From Lota lota (lineage: Eukaryota; Chordata; Actinopteri; Gadiformes; Lotidae): 64,000 nt of DNA. The first letter of the stretch is position 1; every line of letters begins with the position of its first letter. Location: assembly GCA_026745465.1 (NCBI GenBank), contig JACYXH010000772.1, forward strand, positions 4,507,385 through 4,571,384. The letters are read 5' to 3'. Below, one piece after another: positions 15,249 through 28,538 of the stretch. The notes beneath the pieces are model-generated. The model ran no database searches. It was not told where the DNA came from and was given only the letters and a program-made list of their open reading frames with translations. Position numbers and translations under genes: made by a program.

Positions 15249-15335
15249 ATTGTGTTTGACTTGACAAAGTCCCAGCTCCGACCTTTTTCAGATCATTCTG
15301 ATAGAGACCATATGGCATTAGCACTCTGACATGTC
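15241..15335 (-). repeat. Inverted duplicate, copy 2
   Basis: Reverse complement of 12372-12466, about 92% identical and without gaps. Both end in TGTGTGTCATTG/CAATGACACACA next to a TG/CA run, so the simple repeat is probably part of the dispersed unit or its preferred target. Confidence 0.9.
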
Positions 15336-15347
15336 AATCAAAAACGT

Positions 15348-15367
15348 GGGTGGGTGGGTACTGGGGG
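15348..15367 (+). other. Canonical G-quadruplex motif
   Basis: GGGTGGGTGGGTACTGGGGG contains four G-tracts of at least three with loops of 1, 1 and 4 bases, a strong quadruplex consensus. G-rich sequence continues to about 15395. Confidence 0.7.
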
Positions 15368-15399
15368 TGGGTGGATGTGAGGGGTGGCTGGGTGGGTGA

Positions 15400-15988
15400 T
15401 TCTACAGGCTTTGAGTCTGCTGATTGTTCTACAAAATAAATTCCTATTCATATCCATATCCATTCATATCCAGAACGTATGCATGTTGGGGCGGGGCGGG
15501 GGGGATTTATAGGGACAAATCCCATAAAACAAACATTGCCGGTTGAAGTGCAATGTATGTTTACTCTTGACAGGTTGCCATAAATCCACGGCACATGGCC
15601 AGAGCGTCTGACTCTTTACAAAACAATCAATCCATTATCTGCTCGCCACGACATAGACTCGATTTCCTTCCACTCCAATCCAGAGAGACGCTTGGCTCTT
15701 GGTTTTTTTCTGCCGTTGTATTCATCTTATATAAAGCTCAATCATCTTTAACACAGAAGTCGTCCTCTCACGACGTCTGTCGAATGACGTGATGTCACCG
15801 TCCCCCCGACTCCATGTTTGATCACCTTCACTTCCACCAGGACTCCCACTAATGGACGATGAGCACCCTGGGTATTATAGAGTGAACATAGTTCCTATCC
15901 TTCCCTCCAACAGTTGGAGTGCAGCCAGTCATCCCAGCCTCTGTCCCGAGCTCCGGCCATCTCTATTCCTGGCCCTGGTTAGATGCTG
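15400..15988. other. Unique sequence, no gene seen
   Basis: No splice-flanked frame, RNA gene or transposon end was recognised. A short direct duplication (ATTCATATCCATATCC / ATTCATATCCAGAACG) is near 15447-15475. Confidence 0.5.
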
Positions 15989-16021
15989 GTGGGGGGGGGG
16001 GGGGGGGGGTGGGGGGGGGGG
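15989..16021. repeat. Poly-G runs split by one T
   Basis: Two G runs separated by a single T, total about 33 bp. The glycine frame across them is an artefact. Confidence 0.95.
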
Positions 16022-16090
16022 ACTGCATGGTAATGGGCTGGGAGTGACAGTACACTCCCTGGGAAAGGCAACAGCGGTAGCAGCAGTCGC

Positions 16091-16185
16091 TGATTAATTC
16101 CCATGCCAGAGCCACTAATGATTTATTTATTTGGAAATTACAGAGCCCTGGAAGAGCTGCACCCGTATTGATAATGGAGCCCAGG
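16091..16185. other. Candidate conserved non-coding block
   Basis: Unique AT-rich sequence with homeodomain-type cores (GATTAATTC, ACTAATGATTTATTTATTT) lies between two simple-repeat arrays. The composition resembles vertebrate enhancers, but conservation cannot be judged from one sequence. Confidence 0.2.
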
Positions 16186-16201
16186 AGTGAGGAGAGGGGA
16201 G

Positions 16202-16349
<148 letters not shown>

Positions 16350-17070
16350 ATCTGTGGATCCATACTCAAAAGGACTGCATCAGAAGACGAATGCTCATTT
16401 TGGTTCTTTTTTTTCCTTCCATTGGTGTTTTCTTCTTCTTGTTTTATTGGTGTGTGTGTGTGTGTTTCTTTAAGAGATGTTACATGCTTCATGTCAGCTG
16501 GAGCTTATTAGCCTTGAATAACTTGTGCTGTGTTGATATTGATGTTTGATCACAGGGTGTCTTGCTCTCAAAATGGAGTTTTGGTTTGTTTTTATTGTTT
16601 CCCCCTCCCCCTCAATACATGTCCATAATTCATTTCTTTATGCGAAAGTTAGCGAGCAAATGTGTTAATAGTACCCGTGGCGCAGCTCACAGAGAGACAA
16701 CCGAGGGGGGTGATGAATCCCAGCGAGCGACATCATTACCACACGCACGCAACCACGTGCATGCTCGCTTTACATCCCGCAAGTGAACGGAAAAAACACA
16801 ACGCTGCGTGGATTCTCGACAAACGGGCGATTAGTCATGATCGCTGCGCTGTGACATGACATCGTGCGTGAGTGCGGTCGGCCGCATCGCCGCGCCAACG
16901 CCAAACGGCAGCAGGTTCAGCCCCTGATGAAGAAGCCCGGCGCGTTGGATCAGCCCTAATGGCTTCAGTCAGTGAATCACCACCAGTGAGCCCTGCTAAC
17001 ATGATTCATTTTAGCTCATTAACCGTAATTGAAGTTGCTTTCTCTCCTGCTTGCTGAACACCACCAAGCA
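16350..17070. other. Unique sequence, no gene seen
   Basis: Includes a relatively CpG-rich stretch at about 16670-16960 (many CG dinucleotides such as GTGCGGTCGGCCGCATCGC). This could be a small CpG island, but no exon or promoter is evident around it. Confidence 0.45.
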
Positions 17071-17085
17071 CCCCCCCCCCCCCCC
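17071..17085. repeat. Poly-C run, 15 bp
   Basis: Uninterrupted C run after CACCAAGCA. Confidence 0.95.
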
Positions 17086-17739
17086 GACCAACGTAATGAA
17101 GATCTGAAGGGTGTTGTAGAAGCAGCAGTCATTGTTGTGATCTCTATTACAGCAGATGTGGGGGAGACGTAAGGGAGTCGTGGTGTGCTGAGAGAAGCTA
17201 CAAGCCACGCTGTGAAGTGGCGCCACTCGCACTGGGTTGACTTTGGCATCTCTTTATTTACTTGTGATGTCACACCTTGGCGTGCCATCGTTCTGCGTGG
17301 GAACAGCACGCTAGGTGGCTCGCGTTTAGAGCGTTTTGTTCAGGAATGTACGTCAGAAGTTTCTGTTCCAAAAACACCCCAACAAAAACGTTTTTACTTA
17401 ATTAGTGCTGTGTCCCTCCCTTGTGAAGGAGGGTGTTTATGGCATATAATATCGTGTTCCACGGATGTTCCGTCGATGCCTGACTCTCAGCTAGACCGGA
17501 GGGCTGAGTGTGTCTTTGGAGCTGTTAGGCCGGTCTCTCATGCTCAGTTCTAACAGACCTGGGCGGACGGTACGCCTTGTGTGAGTCAGCCTAGTTAATC
17601 CGTGGGCTTTACTCATTCAAAACTGCGCCACCAGAGGAGAAAGCACCAGAGGAGAAAGTCTCTCTATTCCTCCCCTCTTGCTGAATGTGTGCTTCTGTCG
17701 CTCGGTGGGCTTTCCTCTTCCCAGCTGCTGACCCCTGAA

Positions 17740-18004
17740 ATATGTCATTCTGCTTTTACCTTTCTCTGCCATTTCCTCCCCCCCATCATCTTTCTTTCTT
17801 TTTAACTTTCCTTCTTGCTCACTTTCTTGTTTTTGTGCATGCTCTGTTTATTTATTTATGTCTTTCTTTTTCACTTCCTTTTTCTACTGTCCACTTTCCT
17901 ACGTTTCTTTGTGTTATTTTGTTTGTTTGTTCCTCCCTCTGAATAATTATTCTTGCTTCCTCTCTCTCCTTTATCATTTTGTTTTCTCTTTCCTTCTGTA
18001 TTCC
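17740..18004. repeat. Pyrimidine-rich tract
   Basis: About 265 bp of strongly T/C-rich plus-strand sequence (for example TCTTTCTTTCTTTTTAAC and TTTCTTTTTCACTTCC). It keeps frames open that read as Phe/Leu/Ser-rich peptides, which are not genes. Confidence 0.8.
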
Positions 18005-18080
18005 AGTAGAGGGGCATATGTGTGATTGCAAGGACCACAGCGGTTCATTTCACAGCGGCCATTGGGGGTTCCACTTGGGT

Positions 18081-18102
18081 GGGGGGGGGGGGGGGGGGGG
18101 GG
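18081..18102. repeat. Poly-G run, 22 bp
   Basis: Uninterrupted G run followed by TGTGGGGGG. Confidence 0.95.
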
Positions 18103-20843
<2,741 letters not shown>

Positions 20844-21580
20844 CTGCACAGCCTTCTTAAGGATTCCATGCATGCGCAACATCCATTATTCGACACACTT
20901 GTGTGTTATTTCCCAGTTTTATTTGTAATTATTCAGGACGGTGATTATGCAACAGACATGCCATTGTTAAATTATGCATGCAGCACGATTTGAGTTCTGT
21001 TAAGTTTGCCCTGTCATTAAGTGTAGAAAGCGTTTTTGCACAAAGTCAAGTCTTAATATCAAGTAGAATTTAAGGAAAATTGTACTTCAATGCATATTTT
21101 TTATTGAAGTCAAAGAACTGTACTCCATTCCTGGACCTTCCATTCACATTTCAAGCAAAGTTGATATTTTTCCCTCACATTAATGTATTCACCAACACCA
21201 CCCCTACACGCTGTCTCTCTCTGATCTCTCCTTCTGTCTCAATCTCCTACATATCCCCCTAAGTTACTTCACTTCATAACTGAAATCCGATGGGTGGGTG
21301 GGCATCTCAGTTGGGCGTGAAGATCAGAGTGGGCATCAGGGGACATGGAGTAACTCATTAAGGGGGTGGCTAATCGCTACCGTCGCTAGCAGATAGGGAA
21401 GGAGGAGCGGGCTTAATTTGATTACGCGATTGTTATTAACGACAAAGTCCGCCGAGAGCAATGTCGTCTCGTGCTTATGCCATGTTTGAATGGGGGTAAG
21501 GGGGAGAAAGGGAGACGTAAAGAGAGCATGAGGTAGCGAATGCATGCAAACATTTGTTCTGTATGACAGGCCTGGCTGTG

Positions 21581-22400
21581 ACTAAAGATGGCCGCCTCAT
21601 CTATCAGCTTCTAAATAAAGAGGACTTGTGTTTTATGGCCACTTCACCATGCTTCTATCACCCTAATGAGCCCGGCTGACATTTTACTTTAAATCCAATC
21701 CAGTGCAAAATCGTGTCTTATCTTGAATAGAACTCCAAGCTAATAATTCTTGTTTGTATGTCAAACTGCTACTGAGCAAGAAGAGCCTAAATCTGGCTGC
21801 CATTAAGCAAAGGGCTATTCAATTAACAGTTACTGTCTTTTATATTAATTATTTGTAAATGAATGGTAGATAGAAAAGAATTAAGCCCATAGTGACCGAT
21901 TTGTAATTTCTTTATGGTTATTTAAAAAAAAAAATCCTGAAAGCTTTACCAATGGAATGACATGTTAAGAAGCTTTTCTACCTGACCTTTCACATTTTAT
22001 TTTCCATTTGCAAAGTGCAAAACGGATGACCTATACTTCCTGTTCTTCTTGTTTGATATCTTTCTATTTCAGGGAAATATTTAGCTAACTTATATGCAAT
22101 TCACTGCTTAATTATGCATTCTAACCACCAATAATAAGTGTTTGTTGCAAAAGGATGGAATTACCATTGTAATGCTCAATATAGAAGGCGAGATGGGAGA
22201 TGCTAAACTCGTCAAATCTGAAAATAAATAAATAATTGGTAATTGGGCGCGGAATGTAACAACACATTAGTGATTTTACTGCAGTTCCAGCTGTTGTGAC
22301 AAAGTCAGTTGACTAATTTGTGATCAACATTCTTTATATCTTCAGTAATTGCTCTATCCATTACTCTAATAATCATACCCTTATTCTATCCTAGTCGTTC
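21581..22400. other. Unique AT-rich block, candidate regulatory DNA
   Basis: More than 800 bp without simple repeats or transposon motifs, unusual for this window. It contains many homeodomain-type TAAT cores (for example CAATTAACAG, TATTAATTATTTG, CTTAATTATGCAT). The pattern resembles vertebrate developmental enhancers, but this rests on composition alone. Confidence 0.25.
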
Positions 22401-22833
22401 AAACATATTAGAAATAAATTGGAAGCAAAGCTTTGTTTGCTTACCTCTGGTCCTAGATTATCACCCAGTTATAATGTTCCCTTGTAACAATTAATATTGC
22501 ATGTTTTAGACAGCCTGGTAATTCAACTAGTTCAATACATCAAGACTAACATTATATACCCCCATTGGTGGACGGTTTTATCCTTAGTATCTTAAAGTGT
22601 AAGCGTCCCCCGGGTTTCGGCACAAATTTGAACACTATGACTTAAAAAAAAAAAGAGTCCTAGAAAGTAGTGGGAAGATGTTATCCTCATGGTTACGGCC
22701 CCCGGCAACTTTGTGATACTTATTTTTTAAGCTAGTATGCGTCGTAGAGTATGAGCATTATCATGAGGGAAGTTGAATAGAAAATGCGCCAGACCGTGAT
22801 GTTATATTATAAGTGTCTAAGAAGGTTAATCAT

Positions 22834-22965
22834 CTCTCGGACACAGCCATCTACATTTACATTACGTTAAGTGTACCCTCTCAGCGTCAGCCACACAGTC
22901 GTGAAAAGAACAGGAGGAGTTTGAGCAGTGCCGAACATTCACAGATTGGTTAGCAGAGACATTGG
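22834..22965. repeat. Dispersed-repeat fragment related to 11371-11552
   Basis: Shares the ordered blocks CTCTCGGACACAGCCATC, CGTGAAAAGAACA, GAACATTCACAGATTGG and TTAGCAGAGAC with the copy 11.5 kb upstream, same orientation. It is shorter in the middle, which indicates an internal deletion or divergence. Confidence 0.6.
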
Positions 22966-23483
22966 TGGTCCCAGTCTATATCTTTTCATGCATAATATGT
23001 TGAGGTACATAAAGTTCATACAAACGTTGGAACAGAGAGTAACAAAGAAAAAGAAGAGGCTTGTATTGACGTAAGTAAGTACATCTTTCCACTTTTTGAA
23101 GTCACTCCTTACTCCAAAAAAAAATACAAAATGTCCTTTGTGATGAGGGCTAAACGTTCAACATGAAATTAATTCAAAGGTGAAGAAAAGAGCTGGGAAA
23201 TAGCACCGTAAAAAAAAATGCTTTAATTATTATACAAGATGGGGTTGTATTCTATCATAATATTGTAACATATTTTAAAGGCTATTTCAGATTAAAGGGA
23301 TTATCGGACCTCAGTGGAGTGAACAATGATCCAGACTTCTAATGATGGGTAATTTGATTTGTTCAATATCATCATAGCACGCGTTTACAGAAAAAGCGGT
23401 TCAAAGAGGGAAAGGAGGTTTTGCTTTTGTGATAAGGCACCTTTCTGAGTTAAACCTATGATTAGGATGGGATGAGTATTGAT
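22966..23483. other. AT-rich unique sequence, no gene seen
   Basis: Short poly-A runs at about 23117 and 23211. No other feature is recognised. Confidence 0.5.
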
Positions 23484-23596
23484 GTATATATGGTTGTATA
23501 CAGAGAATTCTTTGAGTCATTTGGATAAGTTGAAAGAGGCCACAACCATGTTATATATTTGTGCTGAGAATGCCAGCTCCCACTTGGTGACAAAAA
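23484..23596 (+). repeat. A block, copy 1 of the rearranged module
   Basis: A 113-bp block beginning GTATATATGGTTGTATACAG and ending CCCACTTGGTGACAAAAA. It is reverse-complementary to 25116-25228 with only about 2 differences (about 98% identity), so the two copies are recent or homogenised. A diverged solo copy is at 12601-12663. Confidence 0.95.
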
Positions 23597-23772
23597 ACCC
23601 AAAACCTTTGAGGGAACAAGCTCACTCACTCACTCACTCACTCACTCACTCACTCACTCACTCACTCACTAACCCTTGTGGATAGTGTTCGAGAGCAGCA
23701 TTTCAATAGGGTCTCCAGGTGTGTGATTAGGATTCAAATGGTGTTACCGCCATAAGCTTATAAGAGTAATTA
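23581..23772 (+). repeat. B block, copy 1, with (CTCA)n array
   Basis: Starts within the end of A (CACTTGGTGACAAAAA). It runs through TTTGAGGGAACAAGCT, a CTCA array (23621-23671), AACCCTTGTGGATAGTG and the GTTACCGCCATAAGCT segment to AAGAGTAATTA. It is matched in direct orientation by 25230-25400. Confidence 0.95.
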
Positions 23773-25115
23773 GATGTTCCTGTCCTCCACCTTCTCTCTT
23801 AAGATGGAGGACATGCCGCACCTCCCCCTACTCATCACACCTTCTGATGTGTGAACGGCTTCCAAAATACCAAACTGAGATTGAACATAAGAAAAAACTT
23901 GTTCACAGAGGTGAAATATAATGGACGCTTTAACGGCAAACCTATTTGTGTGAGCATAATGTGATGTCTGTGCGGGTCTTGAATGCAAACCATTGTTATG
24001 CTCAATACATGGAAGTTTAAAGGAAAAACAAAGATGAAAAACACTACAGCTACAATAATCTCACCCACCCACCAACTCACTCACTCACTAACTCACTCAC
24101 CTGCACACGAACACACAGTATCCACTTTATTCCCCGGAAGCTAAATCATAAATGTGTCTATGACAATGTACTAGTGAAACATTAAGAAAACGGTATGGTC
24201 AAAAATGCACTCAAATTCGGGTGTGTATTTGTGTATCCATCTGTGTGTGTGTGTGTGTGTGTGTGTTTCTGTATATGCGTGCTTCTGTCTGTATGTGAGC
24301 ACTACAGTGTGTATGCTAAGTAGAGTTGTGATCCCAGTGCATATATTCAATCTGTTGCTGGTTATATCTCTCCCTATGTTTGGTAGCCAATGGGGATTCA
24401 TTGGAGAGATATAACGCCGCTATACACTGATGCTGAAAATACATGTAAAAAGATGTCGACCCCCGGAGCGCCATTCCCTTTGTTTGCTAAACATAACAGA
24501 ATGATGAGTTGTCGTTTCCATCAACTGTGCTGGTGAATATGTTTAGTATGTACGTTTGCCATCTGGGGCTTTTTTGCACTCAGTAAATGGGGTTAATTTG
24601 AGCTAGTCTCAGACTGGTTTGCACATGTGGACATTCACACGGAGTGACAGAGTCGTCTAATGCCAGGACTATGTGATTTTTTTGTCTTGAACAATGGTCA
24701 CCAAGACTCGTTGATATCCAAGATGTCAGATAAGGCAATCATAGTGCCATACATTGTTGCAATTGGCTGGGAGACTGGCAACACTACAAGTATGACCACG
24801 ACCAATCATCGTATTCTGCTTTCATGACCTTGCACGAGTTCATAGATCGTCGGGGGTACGGGTCAAGAAATTGTCGATTCATTGCTACGGAATCCCTGTG
24901 TGATGCTAAAGGTCCAAAAAGAAAATAATGGAAACATTATTGTGGACCCTTTCCTGGGTGTCAGGAACATGCCACTGCTCAACCAACCTTTCCTCGGTTT
25001 GATTGTTCCGACTGACCGCATCTCTTTGCAATGTTTACGTATGTGCACCAGAGAGCAGGTGGTCATCCTTTTGGTCAATGTCAAGGAATTCTGACGTGCT
25101 AGGCTTTTTGCCATC
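23773..25115. other. Sequence between the two rearranged module copies
   Basis: About 1.3 kb containing a second CTCACTCACTAACTCACTCA run near 24077-24100 and a short TG run (24242-24266). An 83-codon minus-strand frame and a 70-codon plus-strand frame overlap at 24863-25114, without domain recognition. It may be the interior of an element bounded by A blocks. Confidence 0.4.
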
Positions 25116-25228
25116 TTTTTGTCACCAAGTGGGAGCTGGCGTTCTCAGCACAAATATATAACATGGTTGTGGCCTCTTTCAACTTGTCCAAATGACTCAA
25201 AGAATTCTCTGTATACAACCATATATAC
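25116..25228 (-). repeat. A block, copy 2, inverted
   Basis: Reverse complement of 23484-23596 with about 2 mismatches in 113 bp. Confidence 0.95.
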
Positions 25229-25229
25229 A

Positions 25230-25400
25230 CACTTGGTGACAAAAAAAAAAAACTTTTGAGGGAACAAGCTGACTCACTCACTCACTCACTCACTCACTAA
25301 CCCTTGTGGATAGTGTTCGAGAGCAGCATGTCAATAGGGTCTCCAGGTGTGTGAGTAGGATTCAAATGGCGTTACCGCCATAAGCTCATAAGAGTAATTA
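25230..25400 (+). repeat. B block, copy 2, direct
   Basis: Begins CACTTGGTGACAAAAA immediately after inverted A. It then matches B copy 1 with a shorter CTCA array (about 27 bp against 51) and a few substitutions. A is therefore flipped relative to B between the two copies, and the 16-bp overlap sequence is present on both sides of the inverted A. Confidence 0.95.
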
Positions 25401-27236
25401 ATAACTAACCTGAAAAGTCACGTCAAAATTGGGCTGAATTCGTGTAGTCTGATCCCGGCATTACTGAGATGAGGCTTTTGTACCAGACGGCTGCAACGCG
25501 ATGTAGAACGGGCCGGTGAAGAGGAGGAGACATCCGAGAGCTAAGCAGCCTTGTGATGGGTTCAAGGATATGAGATGTAGCTGTGTTCAAAGAACACAGA
25601 AGTGTGTGTGTGTGTGTGTCATAGAGAGAGCACATGCTCAATATATATTAAAACATTATCTCTGTTCTTCCCTTTGACCGGCAGTAATGACCTAATTGCG
25701 GCTGGTGTGTAATTACAATGTCGTTTGGCCTTGCCCCACCGTCAGGGTCTAAACGATCGATTAGATGCAATTTAGGCCTGCTGTCCTTGTCAGTGGCTGG
25801 AATGACACATCACTTCCTGTGTTGTCATCGTCCCCTCCCTACCGTGAGACAACATCGCAGTAGTATTCCCCCAAGCCAAGAGGGAAGTCAGCTCCTTACT
25901 TGTTATTCCGCTAAACCATTTCCAAACAGCCCAGAGAAAATACACACAGAATTCTCACGATTCGACTCTGTGTTCATGCACGTGGCCATCTGGGCCTCCA
26001 GTTGTCATCTTACTTTCTACTGGCCAAAGGCGGTAGATTGAGGAGATATGGAAGAACAGATCCAATCTGGATGCCTCGGGCCATAATAAGTGGCCAAGGG
26101 GGCAAGTAGCATGACACTGGGGTCTTACTTTCAAACTCAACGATTCAGTCTCCGGATTAGGTTGGGCAAAAATAGCCAAGAGTGTGTATTTAGATTAAGG
26201 ACACTATAATTATCCCCAAGGAGTTAGGCAGGGTGTTGGGTAAATGGTTTGTCTCACACTCCTGTACGTTATCGTCTGGTTGGATGGATTACAGCATTTG
26301 CTTTCACTGGCAGATTATTATTGTGTTTGGCATTGCAATGAATGTTGTGTGTTTATAACCTGTATTCACGTGTGTTTTCAGAATATTTTTTCCATGGCAA
26401 TGTTGCATGACAATGTAGTATGGCCTGGAAATTATCAGGATTTCAAGGTTTGGCGTGTGTGTGTGTGTGTGTGTTACAATCTGAACCCAGCCTAGTCTAG
26501 TGGTTATGTCTTATTGTCTTTCTCTTGCTACGATCAATGATGATTCATGTTGTGTCTGGGATAACAGCAAGTAGTGCATTATATTTCCGGGGCCTACGGT
26601 CTCCTCCCACTGTGTCTGACACAAGGTTTAACAGCAGGGTCAGAATCTGTCCCAGTGGTCCACCGATCCTGACTGTGCTGCAGCTCATTTATAACGCTTC
26701 CACTGCAATGACACCTTGATAAATGTGCCCAGGCACTAGCAAGCTGCCAGCAGAGAAGCCCTATGTATGCACACATGCGCTGGTGTTCTAAAAACAAACA
26801 GGCACCACCTTGTCAAACCACTGTCTATGTCACATCGCATCAGTCCTCACATCCCCGGGGCTCAAGCATCTCAACTACAGTCCTCTTGCATGAAGTCATT
26901 CATTTGTTTTTTTCAGTTTTTAATTTAGGATTACACCATTTGTAAATTATTAATAATCAATGTTGTTCACACTTGTAAGCCCCCAAGCATGTGTACAGAA
27001 AATGTCACTTGCATGTCCCTGAGCATAATCTGCATACAGTTTATATGGTGTAGCAATACCCCAAAGATAGAAAAAACCCATTCCAAATTGATTAAGTATT
27101 ATTTTATTTGAAGCATCTCCGTATTAATAGTAATAACAATAATTCAAACAGTAACAGTATTAACATGAAATAGACTTCATGGGGTATATTGCTTCTTCAG
27201 GAATGTGACTTTTGTCCCAAGTCAATGGTATAACAA
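25401..27236. other. Unique sequence, no gene seen
   Basis: Contains short TG runs near 25601-25619 and 26456-26474. Small frames only. The 26520-26740 stretch is compositionally complex but not recognised. Confidence 0.5.
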
Positions 27237-27260
27237 GGGGGGGGGGGGGGGGGGGGGGGG
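27237..27260. repeat. Poly-G run, 24 bp
   Basis: Uninterrupted G run between TAACAA and ATTGCTCAG. Confidence 0.95.
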
Positions 27261-27914
27261 ATTGCTCAGTACAAGAGATGTGATTCGATCATTTAATTAA
27301 TAACAGGGGTGACCACTTTTACTAATGTCTTCTGCCTACCTTTAAATCCGGCCCTATCTGTGTTCTTAATGTGAAACATTATGCCTACATTGGAGTAACT
27401 CATACAGGTATAATAACAATATAGAAAATAATGTTTTGCACAACACGTTTGATAGATGTATGTGCATAAGTTGAGATGAATGGACAAGGAAAGACATAAT
27501 AATGTAATGTGGTCTTTAACAAGCACGACTAATACCTAAAGTCCGTAACCATGTAATTGAGTTCAGCTGGGAATGGAACGGTTGATTGACTCAGTTTGTC
27601 AGGTCCCCTCTCACAATATGGTGTAGAGGGCTGATCTCCAACTGTGTTGATTTCTTTATTTACTTTTCATGGTTCGGCCTTGTTGAGCAATTGGCAACCC
27701 ATGGCAACAACTCTCTTAACTGCCATTAACCACATACCTGGGGGCGCTACGCTAGTGAAATGATGCTTGACTCCAACGTATACCCACATACCCCATCCCC
27801 CGTGTTCACGATCCATCTTCTGAATGGGTGCAAGGCTGAAGCCCTCATGGGCATTCTGTCAAATCCTCATTTTTGAGCCAAGGTTTAGACATTGGCCTGC
27901 CAATGTATGTAATG
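27261..27914. other. AT-rich unique sequence, no gene seen
   Basis: Left flank of the Tc1-like element. No other feature is recognised. Confidence 0.5.
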
Positions 27915-27916
27915 TA

Positions 27917-28536
27917 AACTGCTCAAAAAAATAAAGGGAACACTAAAATAACACATCCTAGATCTGAATGAATGAAATAATCTTATTATCTTATTATGCC
28001 TCTTCCTGCTCCTCCTTGCACAAAGGCGGAGGTGGCGGTCCTGCTGCTGGGTTGTTGCCCTCCTACGGCCTCCTCCACGTCTCCTGATGTACTGGCCTGT
28101 CTCCTGGTAGCGCCTCCATGCTCTGGACACTACGCTGACAGACACAGCAAACCTTCTTGCCACAGCTCGCATTGATGTGCCATCCTGGATGAGCTGCACT
28201 ACCTGAGCCACTTGTGTGGGTTGTAGACTCCGTCTCATGTTACCACTAGAGTGAAAGCACCGCCAGCATTCAAAAGTGACCAAAACATCAGCCAGGAAGC
28301 ATAGGAACTGAGAAGTGGTCTGTGGTCACCACCTGCAGAACCACTCCTTTATTGGGGGTGTCTTGCTAATTGCCTATAATTTCCAACTGTTGTCTATTCC
28401 ATTTGCACAACAGCATGTGAAATTTATTGTCAATCAGTGTTGCTTCCTAAGTGGACAGTTTGATTTCACAGAAGTGTGATTGACTTGGAGTTACATTGTG
28501 TTGTTTAAGTGTTCCCTTTACTTTTTTTGAGCAGTG
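27917..28536 (-). mobile_element. Internally deleted Tc1/mariner-type DNA transposon
   Basis: Terminal inverted repeats read CTGCTCAAAAAAATAAAGGG at the left and, reverse-complemented, CTGCTCAAAAAAAGTAAAGG at the right. TA dinucleotides (27915-27916 and 28537-28538) flank the 620-bp element, matching the TA target duplication of Tc1/mariner elements. On the minus strand the 5' untranslated part and the start of a transposase are intact. The sequence then jumps to the other end (near 28000), removing the catalytic domain. Full-length Tc1-type elements are roughly 1.2-1.6 kb, so more than half is lost. This copy cannot move by itself but retains ends that a related transposase might recognise. 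Confidence 0.92.
28000..28238 (-). pseudogene. Tc1-like transposase, N-terminal fragment
   Basis: Translation from the ATG at 28238 begins [20 protein letters not shown]. It continues with a paired-type helix-turn-helix (residues about 7-45, including [20 protein letters not shown]) and a basic [17 protein letters not shown] segment (about 52-68) that corresponds to the AT-hook/linker of Tc1 transposases. After about residue 78 the frame leaves homologous sequence and reads into the opposite transposon end, stopping at 27885. The DDE catalytic domain is absent. If translated it would be a DNA-binding-only peptide, but expression is unsupported. Confidence 0.85.
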
Positions 28537-28538
28537 TA

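Noticed and set aside
24863-25114. Overlapping 83-codon minus and 70-codon plus frames
   Set aside because: Mutual overlap and no recognisable domain. Treated as sequence between the duplicated modules.
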